A stretch of DNA of 26,081 nt from positions 1 to 26,081 of the forward strand of contig CAYSLU010000077.1 of NCBI GenBank assembly GCA_964431965.1, read 5' to 3'. Position 1 is the first letter of the stretch; each line of letters opens with the position of its first letter. A program made the position numbers and the translations under genes. The notes beneath the pieces are model-generated. The model saw only the letters and a list, made by a program, of their open reading frames with translations, was not told the DNA's origin and ran no database searches. Source of the stretch: CAYSLU01 sp964431965 (GTDB lineage: Bacteria > Verrucomicrobiota > Kiritimatiellia > CAIKKV01 > CAYSLU01). Shown here piece by piece: positions 1 through 7,477 of this stretch.

Positions 1-980
1 GCTTCAGCCCGCGGCGCGCGCCGGGCGGCGGAGCCGCCCCGGCCCACCCGCGGGCGGCCGTCCGCCGATGCGGCCGACTGAATCTGGTCCGCGCGCGCCT
101 TGTTGCGGCGCACCGTGCTGACGCCCGCCGGCGGCAGGCGGTTCAGCGGCAGCCGCCCCTGGCGAACCACCCGGATGTCCTCCAGCACGGCCGACCAATC
201 GGCCGGGCGGAACGTGCGGTCCTTTGCGAGCATCTTCTCGACGAGCAGGCAGATCGGCCCCGACAGCTTGCCGTTCAGATCCTGCGGGTCAGCCGCCTGA
301 TGCGCCACCTGCTTCTCGATCACCTGCGTGTCGGTGCCGCCCTCGAACAGGCGCTTTCCGGTAAGCACGTGATACAGGGTCGCCCCGAGCGAGTAGATGT
401 CCGCCCGGCAGTCGAGGTCCGCCTGCCCCTGGGCCTGCTCCGGCGACATGTAGCTTGGAGTCCCGACGATCTCCTCCACCTCTTCGGCCACGCCGCCCAC
501 CTTGCGCGCCAGCCCGAGATCGGCCACCTTGATGGTGCCGTCGATATCCACCATGACGTTGTCGGGCTTGATGTCGCAGTGGATGAGGCGCGCGGTCTCC
601 CATGCGTACTGGAGCGCCTGGGCCACGCACTCCGCCATCAGGAGCGCGTCCTCCTCGGACAGGATCGGCTTGCGCTTGAGCCAGGTCGACACGCTGTACC
701 CGGCGATGAACTCCATCACGATGTAAAAGAGCCCGCCGGTCTCCTGCGCGTCGTAGATCTGGACGATGCCGGTATGCTTGAGCTTCGCGGCCGTGCGGGC
801 CTCGGTCTGGATGCGCCGGACCTCGTCCGGATCCCGCGCCAGCCGCGCCGACAGCAGCTTGATGGCAACCACGCGGTCCAGCGACACCTGGCGGGCCTTC
901 CAGACCGCCGCCATGCCACCCTCGCCCACCTTCTCGATGAGCTCAAAGCCTGGAAGTTTCAACGACTCCATCGACGACAT
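1..980 (-). CDS. Ser/Thr protein kinase, Hanks type (3'-truncated by window edge)
   Basis: The reverse strand reads open from an ATG at 980 to the left edge (326 codons, no stop), so the gene continues outside the window. The kinase fold is clear: glycine loop GEGGMAAVWKA (residues 19-29), ATP-anchoring Lys41 in VAIKLL, catalytic loop HCDIKPDN (134-141) with Asp136 and Asn141, metal-binding DLG (154-156) in place of DFG, and activation/P+1 segment GTPSYMSPEQ (173-182). The residue before the catalytic Asp is Cys, not Arg, so this is a non-RD kinase. Residues from about 275 are an Arg/Ala-rich linker; any transmembrane or sensor domain would lie beyond the edge. A second in-frame ATG lies 9 bases downstream. 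The gene is divergent from the Tad pilus operon, which encodes an FHA-fused ATPase, so a regulatory link is plausible but inferred. The kinase call is very secure; substrates are unknown. Confidence 0.95.
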   Translation of the reverse strand, partial: MSSMESLKLPGFELIEKVGEGGMAAVWKARQVSLDRVVAIKLLSARLARDPDEVRRIQTEARTAAKLKHTGIVQIYDAQETGGLFYIVMEFIAGYSVSTWLKRKPILSEEDALLMAECVAQALQYAWETARLIHCDIKPDNVMVDIDGTIKVADLGLARKVGGVAEEVEEIVGTPSYMSPEQAQGQADLDCRADIYSLGATLYHVLTGKRLFEGGTDTQVIEKQVAHQAADPQDLNGKLSGPICLLVEKMLAKDRTFRPADWSAVLEDIRVVRQGRLPLNRLPPAGVSTVRRNKARADQIQSAASADGRPRVGRGGSAARRAPRAE

Positions 981-1087
981 GCCTCGCCCTCAGGTGGGCG
1001 GCCCGCCCGACCCCGGGCTGCCGCGCCGGTCACAGCGCACGCCCCGGATGCCGCCAGAAGGCCCCGTTTGCTGCTCGATATTAGGAG

Positions 1088-1116
1088 TTTACACCCCCCT
1101 GTCAAGGTGCTATTGG
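1088..1116 (+). promoter_or_regulatory. Candidate promoter for the pilus operon
   Basis: TTTACA (1088-1093) and TATTGG (1111-1116) are separated by 17 bases, upstream of the first pilin ATG at 1146. The -10 match is weak. The 981-1145 gap separates divergent genes, so a promoter must lie here, but this assignment is tentative. Confidence 0.3.
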
Positions 1117-1145
1117 AATAATAAAGGTGCGGCCTTGATCGTCTT

Positions 1146-1313
1146 ATGAATATGCGATGGGCGAAATCCCGGAAGCGGGGCCAGGCCATGGTCGAATACG
1201 TGGTCGTGGCCGCATTGCTGATGGCCTCGCTGGCCATTCTGGCTCTGCTGCTCTACACCTTCCGGGAATACAGCAACCGCGTCATGGATCTCGTTGGATC
1301 GGAGTACCCCTAA
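1146..1313 (+). CDS. Flp-type pilin, 55 aa (first copy)
   Basis: This is a very small gene. The protein begins MNMRWAKSRKRGQAMVEYVV. It has the Flp prepilin signature GxxxxEY (Gly12 to Tyr18), after a short basic leader and directly followed by a hydrophobic helix of about 20 residues. Prepilin peptidase would cut after Gly12 to leave a mature pilin of about 43 residues. The tail is short and polar (ending VGSEYP). It lies 20 bases before a second pilin gene and heads the pilus operon. The upstream ribosome site is weak (AAAGGTG near 1122 is too far to be convincing), so the exact start is less certain than the identity; a second in-frame ATG lies 6 bases in. It could be a minor pilin or the main Flp subunit. 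Confidence 0.8.
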   Translation: MNMRWAKSRKRGQAMVEYVVVAALLMASLAILALLLYTFREYSNRVMDLVGSEYP

Positions 1314-1320
1314 TGCTTGC

Positions 1321-1328
1321 TAAGGAGG
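1321..1328 (+). promoter_or_regulatory. Strong ribosome binding site of second pilin
   Basis: TAAGGAGG sits 5 bases before the ATG at 1334. It fixes that ATG as the start, rather than an upstream start in the same open frame, and predicts high expression of this pilin. Confidence 0.8.
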
Positions 1329-1333
1329 TCGCG

Positions 1334-1552
1334 ATGAAGAGCTGGAATCGGTCGAAGCGGGGTCAGGGCATGGTCGAATACATCATCATCGTTGCGATCA
1401 TCGCGCTTGCGGCGATCGCCATCTTCGGGGTCTTCGGCGACACGATCCGCGCCAAGATGGGCGGCGCGGTAACCGAGCTCGGCGGCGACTCCAGCGCCAA
1501 GGACGCGGCGCTTCAGACTAGTTCCGAGCAGTATATGAAAGACCTCAAGTAG
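1334..1552 (+). CDS. flp: Flp-type pilin, 72 aa (second copy, likely major pilin)
   Basis: The protein starts MKSWNRSKRGQGMVEYIIIV and carries the GxxxxEY Flp prepilin motif (Gly10 to Tyr16), followed by a hydrophobic helix to about residue 32 and a polar tail ending EQYMKDLK. Cleavage after Gly10 would leave 62 residues, a usual Flp size. Glu15, five residues after the cleavage point, is the residue normally needed for pilin assembly. A near-perfect ribosome site makes it the better candidate for the abundant subunit of the two pilins. The same frame is open upstream to 1157, but that segment overlaps the first pilin and reads as shadow. The next gene, a TadE-like pseudopilin, starts 32 bases downstream. 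Confidence 0.9.
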   Translation: MKSWNRSKRGQGMVEYIIIVAIIALAAIAIFGVFGDTIRAKMGGAVTELGGDSSAKDAALQTSSEQYMKDLK

Positions 1553-1567
1553 GCCCTCGCCCGCTTC

Positions 1568-1576
1568 GGAGGGGGG
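1568..1576 (+). promoter_or_regulatory. Ribosome binding site selecting a TTG start
   Basis: GGAGGGGGG lies 8 bases before TTG at 1585, the only start codon in the reading frame ahead of the prepilin motif. A five-base complement CCCTC at 1554-1558 could pair with GAGGG (1569-1573) and partly mask the site. Confidence 0.6.
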
Positions 1577-1584
1577 TACTCGTC

Positions 1585-2169
1585 TTGGCCGCCGCTCATC
1601 CATGGTGCGCCCGCGGCCGATGGTGCGGACCGCCCGCCCGGCAACGCCGGAGCGGGCAGTCCCTCATCGAGTCGTGCCTGGTCATCGCCATCGTCTGCCT
1701 GCTGTTCTTCGGGATCTTCCAGGTCTCGCAGCTCTACGCGGCCAGCGAGGTGCTGCATTACGCGGCCGGGCGCGGCGTCCGCGCCAAGACGGTCGGCTTC
1801 AACAAGTTCATGGTCTACAAGACCGTCCGGGTGGGCGCCATACCGAACGCCGGCCGGCTGGTCAATCCCGCCTACTCCGGCGGGCCGGCGGCCGCCAGCG
1901 CGCTGGAGCTGCCGCGCATGTCCCTCTACCTCGGCGCCCGGTGGTTCGGCGCCCTCCCCGCCATCCTGGAGTATGAGAACTGGGACACCGTCCAGTATGC
2001 GCAGCCCGGCGTGCAGCTGGACGGAAACCTGCACGTGACCATCGACCAGCACTACCCGCTGACCGCGCCCTTCCACCGGGCGTTCTATGCGGCCGACACC
2101 GTCGAGCTGTCCGGCGACGCCCAAATCGAGAACCACTACCCCCTGTACCTGGACGATGCGGACCTCTGA
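1585..2169 (+). CDS. tadE: TadE-like pseudopilin
   Basis: This 194-residue protein has a basic leader, the prepilin-like motif RRSGQSLIES (Gly24 as the likely cleavage point, Glu29 retained) and one hydrophobic helix at about 30-48. A soluble periplasmic domain of about 145 residues follows. This is the TadE/TadF pseudopilin layout; such proteins are minor components needed for Flp pilus assembly. The start must be TTG, since no ATG or GTG lies in frame before the motif and a strong ribosome site precedes the TTG. The final 14 bases overlap the next gene, indicating translational coupling. TadE against TadF cannot be settled by eye. Confidence 0.8.
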   Translation: MAAAHPWCARGRWCGPPARQRRSGQSLIESCLVIAIVCLLFFGIFQVSQLYAASEVLHYAAGRGVRAKTVGFNKFMVYKTVRVGAIPNAGRLVNPAYSGGPAAASALELPRMSLYLGARWFGALPAILEYENWDTVQYAQPGVQLDGNLHVTIDQHYPLTAPFHRAFYAADTVELSGDAQIENHYPLYLDDADL

Positions 2170-3610
2170 TCCATCGCGCCGCCGCTCGGGCCAGGCGATG
2201 ATCTTCATCGTCGTCATCGTCATCCTTCTGGCGTTCGTGGCGCTCTGGAACTTCGACCTCCACAAGACGGTCTACATGAAGCTCCTGAGCCAGAACGCCG
2301 GTGACGGCGCCGCCCTCGCCGCCGCACGCTGGCAGGGGCTGACCCTCAACCTGGTCGGCGACCTGAACATCCTGAAGGCGGTTGCCCTCACCCAGGGCGA
2401 CTCCGGCGCCGCGACTGCCATCGAAGGGCTCCAGGCCCGGCTCTGTTACGTGGGTCCGATCGTCGGCTTCGCCGCGGCCCAGCAGGCCGCCAAGAACAAC
2501 GGCGTGTTCGTGAACGGGCCGTTCACGACCAACCTGCTCGGGCACGCCAATCAGGTTCTCTACGACTATCCGTCGCAGGTCGCGTCCGACGGATCGCTCC
2601 TGTTCCCGGAGCCCTACCCCGGCTGCTGGAGCGAGTACGGCCAGATGCTGCTGACCCTGGCGGCCGACGGCATCGCCGCCGCTCCGGACAACGCGAAGTA
2701 CTACGTCGACTATGCCGGAAGCCACATGCTGCTGGAGCTGGGCTTCTACGACGCCATCGCCACCGAGGCCTGGTGCTGGTTCTACAACAGCGCACCCGAG
2801 CTGCTGGAGTCCTACACGGATTTCATGTGGTGGCCCGAACTGCCCGAGCAGATCCCGCAGCCCCAGCCCATGAACAGCGAGATCTTCGGGCTCGGCCTCA
2901 CGAAGATAGCGATCTCGAACGACTTCGCCACGCCGGCCGTCATGGAGGCGCTCCGCCTCGACCGCCAGCTCGGCGGCGTGCCCCTGACCAACACCGTGCT
3001 CAACCTGTCGGCGATCTGGTACGGCTACAGCCCCTCGGCCTGGAGCGCCTGGTCCGTCTTCTCGCCCACCAACGACCCGCCCTTTCCAGCGACCGGCACC
3101 GTGAAGCCCCAGTACGACTACGCCGGCGCCGACGCCGTGGTCCGGGTCCAAGCCAAGGCCGGCAAGCTCACGCCCGGCGCCAAGCCCGTGAACGTGACGT
3201 GGACGGCCGCCGCCAAGCCCTTCGGCTACCTCGGAGACAGCCTGCCCGAGCGGCCCGACTCCTGCCGGATCGTCCTGCCGGCCTTCCACGACGTGCGGCT
3301 CATCCCGATCGACGCCTCGTCGGCCCCCGCCGGCGGCGCCTACAACATCGACTGGCGGATCCATATCGAGAAGCATCTGCCCGGCTATGACGTGAACGGC
3401 GCACACGTCGCCGGCTACATGGACCTTGGCCCCCGGGCGCCCGCCATGGATCCGGCCTGCTGGTACTGCCAGCAGCTGTTGACCTGGGAGAACAACTCGT
3501 TCCGGCAGACCGGGCTCACCTGGCTGTCGATCAACAGCCCGCTCTGCAACGTGCCGGGCGGAGGAGGAGGCGGCGGGTGGAGCGGCGGCGGAAGTTCCAT
3601 CGGGCACTAG
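2156..3610 (+). CDS. TadG-like pilus-associated protein
   Basis: The 484-residue protein starts MRTSDPSRRRSGQAMIFIVV, with a prepilin-like Gly-Gln at 12-13 before a strongly hydrophobic helix (15-33). It then has KLLSQNAGDGAALAAARW, which resembles the QNAADAAALA segment typical of TadE/TadG proteins. The Glu found at position +5 in pilins is absent (GQAMIF). The remainder is a large extracytoplasmic region rich in Trp, Tyr and Pro with several Cys residues, ending in a Gly/Ser-rich tail (about 460-484). No von Willebrand A domain motif (DxSxS) is seen, unlike classical TadG. The ATG at 2156 overlaps the upstream tadE-like gene by 14 bases; an earlier ATG at 2087 in the same frame lies deep inside that gene and is rejected. 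It may be a large minor pilin or a tip protein. Confidence 0.75.
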   Translation: MRTSDPSRRRSGQAMIFIVVIVILLAFVALWNFDLHKTVYMKLLSQNAGDGAALAAARWQGLTLNLVGDLNILKAVALTQGDSGAATAIEGLQARLCYVGPIVGFAAAQQAAKNNGVFVNGPFTTNLLGHANQVLYDYPSQVASDGSLLFPEPYPGCWSEYGQMLLTLAADGIAAAPDNAKYYVDYAGSHMLLELGFYDAIATEAWCWFYNSAPELLESYTDFMWWPELPEQIPQPQPMNSEIFGLGLTKIAISNDFATPAVMEALRLDRQLGGVPLTNTVLNLSAIWYGYSPSAWSAWSVFSPTNDPPFPATGTVKPQYDYAGADAVVRVQAKAGKLTPGAKPVNVTWTAAAKPFGYLGDSLPERPDSCRIVLPAFHDVRLIPIDASSAPAGGAYNIDWRIHIEKHLPGYDVNGAHVAGYMDLGPRAPAMDPACWYCQQLLTWENNSFRQTGLTWLSINSPLCNVPGGGGGGGWSGGGSSIGH

Positions 3611-3625
3611 GAGAGGGGCGGAAGC

Positions 3626-4186
3626 ATGAAGGCTGAGGACGAAAAGGCGGGTACCCGGGGGCGGGTGAGGCCGCGCCGCGCGACTGACCCCCGCGCCGGC
3701 CAGGCGCTGGCCGAGTTCGTCATCGCACTCGTCGTCATCCTGGTCGTCTTCGCCGGAATCCTGCAGATCGGCTCGCTGGGGCTGCACCAGACCCAGCTCA
3801 TGAGCGACGCGCGCGGCGAAGCCGGCAACCTCGCCATGATGGCCCAGGCCACGCTGTCTCCGTCGGACTACATCCTCGACCGCACGGTCGGCCCGGACCT
3901 GGCGCCCTATTCGAAGGACGACGACCTCGTTCTCGCCTATGCGGGTGACCTGCAAGGCGGGATCGTCGACTTCGCCCACCCCCAGGAGCTGCAGGCTCGG
4001 CTCCCGAACAACCCGGTCTCGACGATCTCCGCGTCGCCGGCTCCGGAGAGCCAGTTCGGCCTGGTTCGGGGCCACGCCACCCGGACCCGCCCGCTCCTGC
4101 CGGTCATCACCGACCTCCTGTATGCCAGGGATTCCATCCGCCTCGAGGGCACCGCCTGGCTCACGTGGACAACCGGGATCTACTGA
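3626..4186 (+). CDS. Second TadE/TadF-like pseudopilin
   Basis: This 186-residue protein has a long basic leader, then AGQALAEF with Gly25 and Glu30 (GxxxxEF prepilin pattern), and a hydrophobic helix at about 30-50. A periplasmic domain follows, with HQTQLMSDARGEAGN in the region that follows the helix in TadE/F proteins. It lies 15 bases after the TadG-like gene, preceded by AGGAGAGGGG. Its stop codon overlaps the next ATG by one base (TGATG). Three TadE/F/G-like pseudopilins in a row match the usual tadE-F-G trio, although here they precede the ATPase rather than following tadC. Confidence 0.8.
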   Translation: MKAEDEKAGTRGRVRPRRATDPRAGQALAEFVIALVVILVVFAGILQIGSLGLHQTQLMSDARGEAGNLAMMAQATLSPSDYILDRTVGPDLAPYSKDDDLVLAYAGDLQGGIVDFAHPQELQARLPNNPVSTISASPAPESQFGLVRGHATRTRPLLPVITDLLYARDSIRLEGTAWLTWTTGIY

Positions 4187-4908
4187 TGCGCCGCATCCTG
4201 ATCTGCGCGGTGCTGCTGGCGCTCGCGGCGCCCCTGCCGCCGGCCGACGCCCGCGTGTTCTGGCGCCTGGGCGGGGGCGCGTGGGCTGATCGCGTCTCCC
4301 GCCAGCTGAACGGCACCACCGTCTACCGCGCGCCCATCCGGATCAACGGCGGCCGGGCGGACGTCGGAGTGGTCCGGTCCGGCGAGCCGTTCGCCACCGC
4401 CGCCGCGCGCCTGCGCGAGTCGCTCGTCGCCTCCGGCGGCTTCCTGCTCGCCGGCTCGCGCATGGCCTTCGGGCTGGCGGCGTCCGGCGGGCGCGTCGTC
4501 CGGGTGCTCCTGCTCGCGCCGGACGGAGGCTCGGACTGCGCGGTGTTCGTCATCGAGCAGGCCCGGGACGAATACGAGCGCGCGCAAGCCGCGCCGGACG
4601 GGCACCTCCTGACCGGGATCCCCGAGTATCCCGGGGCGCGAGTCCTCTCCTGCCTGAAGAACGACGGCACCCGCACGGCCATCCAGACGGCTGCGGCGCC
4701 CGCCGCTCCCCCCGCCGCGCTCCAGTTCTACGAGTCCGCGCTGGCGCGCGACGGATGGAGCGCCCCGCTCGGAACCCGGCCGGCCGGCGAGCGCGACTGG
4801 GGCCTCTTCATCCGGGGGCGCGATGTGTGCGCCGTCTTCGTCGCGCCGTCGGGGAATCCCGCGGAGTGCCGGATTACGGTGTTGCAAAAGGATTCTTCGC
4901 TAAGGTAG
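4186..4908 (+). CDS. Secreted protein of unknown function in the pilus operon
   Basis: The 240-residue protein begins MRRILICAVLLALAAPLPPADA, a clear signal peptide with probable cleavage near residue 22, and is predicted periplasmic. No family is recognised. Two halves can be seen. Residues of about 25-140 contain a segment around FLLAGSRMAFGLAASGG. Residues of about 145-240 contain PEYPGARVLSCL and FYESALARDGW, a layout in which a 'YPGA' segment is followed by a 'FYxxxLxxxGW' segment, seen in small periplasmic domains. The start is the ATG at 4186, overlapping the stop of the previous gene by one base; a GTG at 4165 in frame is less likely because it would add residues before the signal peptide. 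Its position between pseudopilins and cpaB suggests an envelope accessory factor, perhaps a chaperone or pilotin, but this is inference. Confidence 0.75.
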   Translation: MRRILICAVLLALAAPLPPADARVFWRLGGGAWADRVSRQLNGTTVYRAPIRINGGRADVGVVRSGEPFATAAARLRESLVASGGFLLAGSRMAFGLAASGGRVVRVLLLAPDGGSDCAVFVIEQARDEYERAQAAPDGHLLTGIPEYPGARVLSCLKNDGTRTAIQTAAAPAAPPAALQFYESALARDGWSAPLGTRPAGERDWGLFIRGRDVCAVFVAPSGNPAECRITVLQKDSSLR

Positions 4909-4943
4909 AAGTGCGCAGTCCCCCGCGTCCAAGGAGCCCGCAT

Positions 4944-5765
4944 ATGAAGCAGAAGATGGTTCTCTTGCTCTCCGTCCTCGTCGGCCTGCTGGCCTTCTGG
5001 TTCAGCAGCCGCTACCTTCGCGCCCAGCGCGACAGCATCCAGGCGCTCCGCGCCCAGGTCATCGCCGACGCCAAGCAGGCCTGGGTCCTGTGCGCCGGCC
5101 ACACCATCCCCGCGGACACCGTCGTCCAGAAGACCGACTTCAAGATGCAGCAGATCTTCGAGCGCAACGTGGGCCGGAACAACCTGCGCGAGGAGGATGT
5201 CCCGCAGATCATCGGCAAGAAGCTCAAGTACCCGCTCGACAAGGGCGAGCTCGTGCTCTGGTCCTACTTTGACGTCCCCTTCATGCAGGGCTCGGGGCTG
5301 GCGCCCATCATCAAGCCGAGCATGCGCGCCGTGTCCGTATCGGTCGGCGGAGCGGCGGCGGTCAGCGGCCTCGTCCAGCCGAACGACCGCGTGGACGTCA
5401 TCGGCACGTTCTACTTCCCGTCCAAGACCGCGGCCGGCGAGACCGAGGCGGTCACCCTGACCGTGCTCCAGGACGTGACCGTGCTCGCGACCGGACAGAC
5501 GCTGGCCAAGGAGTCGAGCGATGCGGCCGGCCGCCGCCGCCCCGCCGGCGGCTACACCACCGTCACGTTCGAGGTGACCCCGCGCGAGGCCGAGTTGCTC
5601 GTCTTCGCCGAGACCATGAAGGGCCGGCTCACCCTCTCCCTCCGCAATCCCACCGACATCAGCTTTGAGCGGGATCTCCCGGAGATCAACTTCGAGCACA
5701 TCGAGAGCAAGCTGCCGGAGCTCAACGAATTCCGCCAGCGCACCATCCGGCATAAGCGCGACTGA
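4944..5765 (+). CDS. cpaB: Flp pilus assembly protein CpaB/RcpC
   Basis: The 273-residue protein has an N-terminal membrane helix (residues 5-21) and a SAF domain at about 45-110 (VLCAGHTIPADTVVQKTDF, IIGKKLKYPLDKGELV). The RcpC/CpaB domain follows, with MRAVSVSVGG and GLVQPNDRVDVIGTF (about 127-156) and a VLQDVTVLATG strand region. CpaB is a periplasmic or inner-membrane-anchored Tad component that usually works with the outer-membrane secretin CpaC/RcpA. In most tad loci cpaC follows directly; here tadA follows and no secretin gene is seen. AAGGAG 7 bases before the ATG at 4944 fixes the start. The length is close to the family norm. The identification is firm. Confidence 0.92.
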   Translation: MKQKMVLLLSVLVGLLAFWFSSRYLRAQRDSIQALRAQVIADAKQAWVLCAGHTIPADTVVQKTDFKMQQIFERNVGRNNLREEDVPQIIGKKLKYPLDKGELVLWSYFDVPFMQGSGLAPIIKPSMRAVSVSVGGAAAVSGLVQPNDRVDVIGTFYFPSKTAAGETEAVTLTVLQDVTVLATGQTLAKESSDAAGRRRPAGGYTTVTFEVTPREAELLVFAETMKGRLTLSLRNPTDISFERDLPEINFEHIESKLPELNEFRQRTIRHKRD

Positions 5766-5803
5766 GCGCCCCGCCGCGCGGCGGTTCGCCCGGAGCAGGA
5801 ACC

Positions 5804-7477
5804 ATGACGGAGCACGCGATCCAGATTCAGATCAGCCGCGAAGGCGGGCGGTCCCACACGCAGGCCGTCGAGCCGGGGCTGTACGCGGTCGGCGCCGACG
5901 AGGAGAACCAGATCGTTCTCGACGGGCCGGGCGTCGCGGCGCGCCATGCCATCCTGGTGCTGCGCTCCGACGGCTGCGCGATCGAGGACCTGACCAATCC
6001 GCCGGCCACGCTCGTCGATGGCCAGCTGATCCGCGGGCGCGCGACGCTGCGCGCCGGGGCGGCGATCCGCATCGGGCCGTTCACGCTCACGCTCGGGCCG
6101 CCCGCCCCGGTCGCGCCATCCGCTCCGCCCCCCGCGGAGCCCGCGCCCGACCCACAACGCGTGCCGCTGCCCCCCCCGCCGGTCGCCACATCCGGCCTCG
6201 CCGCCACTCAGCGCCAGGCGATCAAGCAGCAGATCCACCGCGAGCTTCTGGACCGGCTCGACCTCAAGCGCCTGACCACCTCGCATATCGACGAGGGCGA
6301 CCTGCACAAGCGCGTGCAGAAGACCCTTTCGGGCATCGTCAAGGACGCGGCCCCCCGCCTGCCCCCCGCGCTCGACCGGGACGGGCTCATCAAGGAGCTC
6401 TACGACGAGGCGGTCGGCCTCGGCCCGCTCGAGGATCTGCTCGCGGACGACGCCGTGACCGAGATCATGGTCAACGGGCCCAACCAGGTCTACGTCGAGC
6501 GCCGCGGACGCATCGAGCTGACGGACCGGACGTTCCTCGACGACAAGTCCGTCCTGGCCATTATCGAGCGAATCGTGTCCCCGCTTGGCCGGCGCATCGA
6601 CGAGAGCCAGCCCTACGTCGACGCCCGGCTCCGCGATGGCTCGCGCGTAAACGCGATCATTCACCCGCTCTCTCTGAGCGGCCCGTGCCTGACGATCCGC
6701 AAGTTCGCGCGCATCCCGTTCACCGACGAGGACATGGTCCGGTTCGGCACGCTCTCCCCGGCCATGCGCGATTTCCTCAACGCCTGCGTGGCCGTGAGCA
6801 AGAACATGATCGTCTCGGGCGGCACCGGCTCGGGCAAGACCACGTTCCTCAACGTCCTCAGCAGCTTTCTGCCGGACACCGACCGCATCGTCACCATCGA
6901 GGATGCCGCGGAGCTTCGACTGCACCAAGCCCACATCGTGCGCCTGGAGGCGCGCCCGCCGAACATCGAGGGCAAGGGCGCCGTCACGATCCGGGACCTG
7001 GTCCGGAACGCGCTGCGCATGCGGCCCGACCGCATCGTCGTCGGCGAGTGCCGCGGCGGCGAGGCGCTGGACATGCTGCAGGCCATGAACACGGGCCACG
7101 ACGGGTCGCTCACCACCATCCACGCCAACGCGCCGCGGGACGTGATCTCCCGCCTCGAAACCATGGTGCTCATGTCGGGCATGGACCTTCCGGTCCGGGC
7201 CATCCGGGAGCAGATTGCGTCGGCCATCGACCTGATCGTGCACGAGGCGCGGTTCAGCGACGGGACGCGCAAGATCACGCACATCGTGGAGGTCGTCGGC
7301 CTGGAGGGCGAGAAGACGACCATGCAGGAGATCTTCGTGTATCGCCAGACCGGGGTCGATCCGGCGGGCCGCGTGCTCGGCCAGCACATGGCGACCGGCG
7401 CCGTGCCGACGTTCATGGACGAGATCCGGGCCAAGGGCATCCCGATCAACCCGACCATCTTCGAGCCCAGCCGATGA
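5804..7477 (+). CDS. tadA: FHA domain-TadA/CpaF secretion ATPase fusion
   Basis: This 557-residue protein powers pilus assembly by ATP hydrolysis at the inner membrane. Residues 1-97 form an FHA-like domain, 98-130 a Pro/Ala-rich linker, and from about 135 a full CpaF/TadA ATPase. Motifs seen are Walker A GGTGSGKTT (339-347), Asp box VTIEDAAEL (363-371), Walker B region RPDRIVVGECRGGEA (407-421) and His box GSLTTIHAN (434-442). The FHA part keeps the fold pattern and His48 (AARHA). It lacks the usual phosphothreonine contacts: the Arg of 'GR' is Ala31, the Ser of 'SRxH' is Ala46, and the Asn of 'NG' is Asp72. It may therefore be a structural or docking FHA. The stop overlaps the tadB start (ATGA). 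CpaF proteins usually lack an N-terminal FHA. The ATPase call is certain; the FHA function is inferred. Confidence 0.95.
   Translation: MTEHAIQIQISREGGRSHTQAVEPGLYAVGADEENQIVLDGPGVAARHAILVLRSDGCAIEDLTNPPATLVDGQLIRGRATLRAGAAIRIGPFTLTLGPPAPVAPSAPPPAEPAPDPQRVPLPPPPVATSGLAATQRQAIKQQIHRELLDRLDLKRLTTSHIDEGDLHKRVQKTLSGIVKDAAPRLPPALDRDGLIKELYDEAVGLGPLEDLLADDAVTEIMVNGPNQVYVERRGRIELTDRTFLDDKSVLAIIERIVSPLGRRIDESQPYVDARLRDGSRVNAIIHPLSLSGPCLTIRKFARIPFTDEDMVRFGTLSPAMRDFLNACVAVSKNMIVSGGTGSGKTTFLNVLSSFLPDTDRIVTIEDAAELRLHQAHIVRLEARPPNIEGKGAVTIRDLVRNALRMRPDRIVVGECRGGEALDMLQAMNTGHDGSLTTIHANAPRDVISRLETMVLMSGMDLPVRAIREQIASAIDLIVHEARFSDGTRKITHIVEVVGLEGEKTTMQEIFVYRQTGVDPAGRVLGQHMATGAVPTFMDEIRAKGIPINPTIFEPSR

Noticed and set aside
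997..1009. GGGCGG-C-CCGCCC palindrome before the kinase
   Set aside because: One-base loop cannot fold and such GC palindromes are common by chance here.
1862..4075. Long open frame (737 codons) on the minus strand
   Set aside because: It lies antisense to three pilus genes with clear prepilin motifs, has a His/Asp/Arg/Gly-rich composition typical of GC-rich shadow frames and resembles no family.
5665..7473. Upstream extension of the tadB frame
   Set aside because: It overlaps the full FHA-TadA gene; tadB begins at the ATGA overlap at 7474 and matches its family from there.
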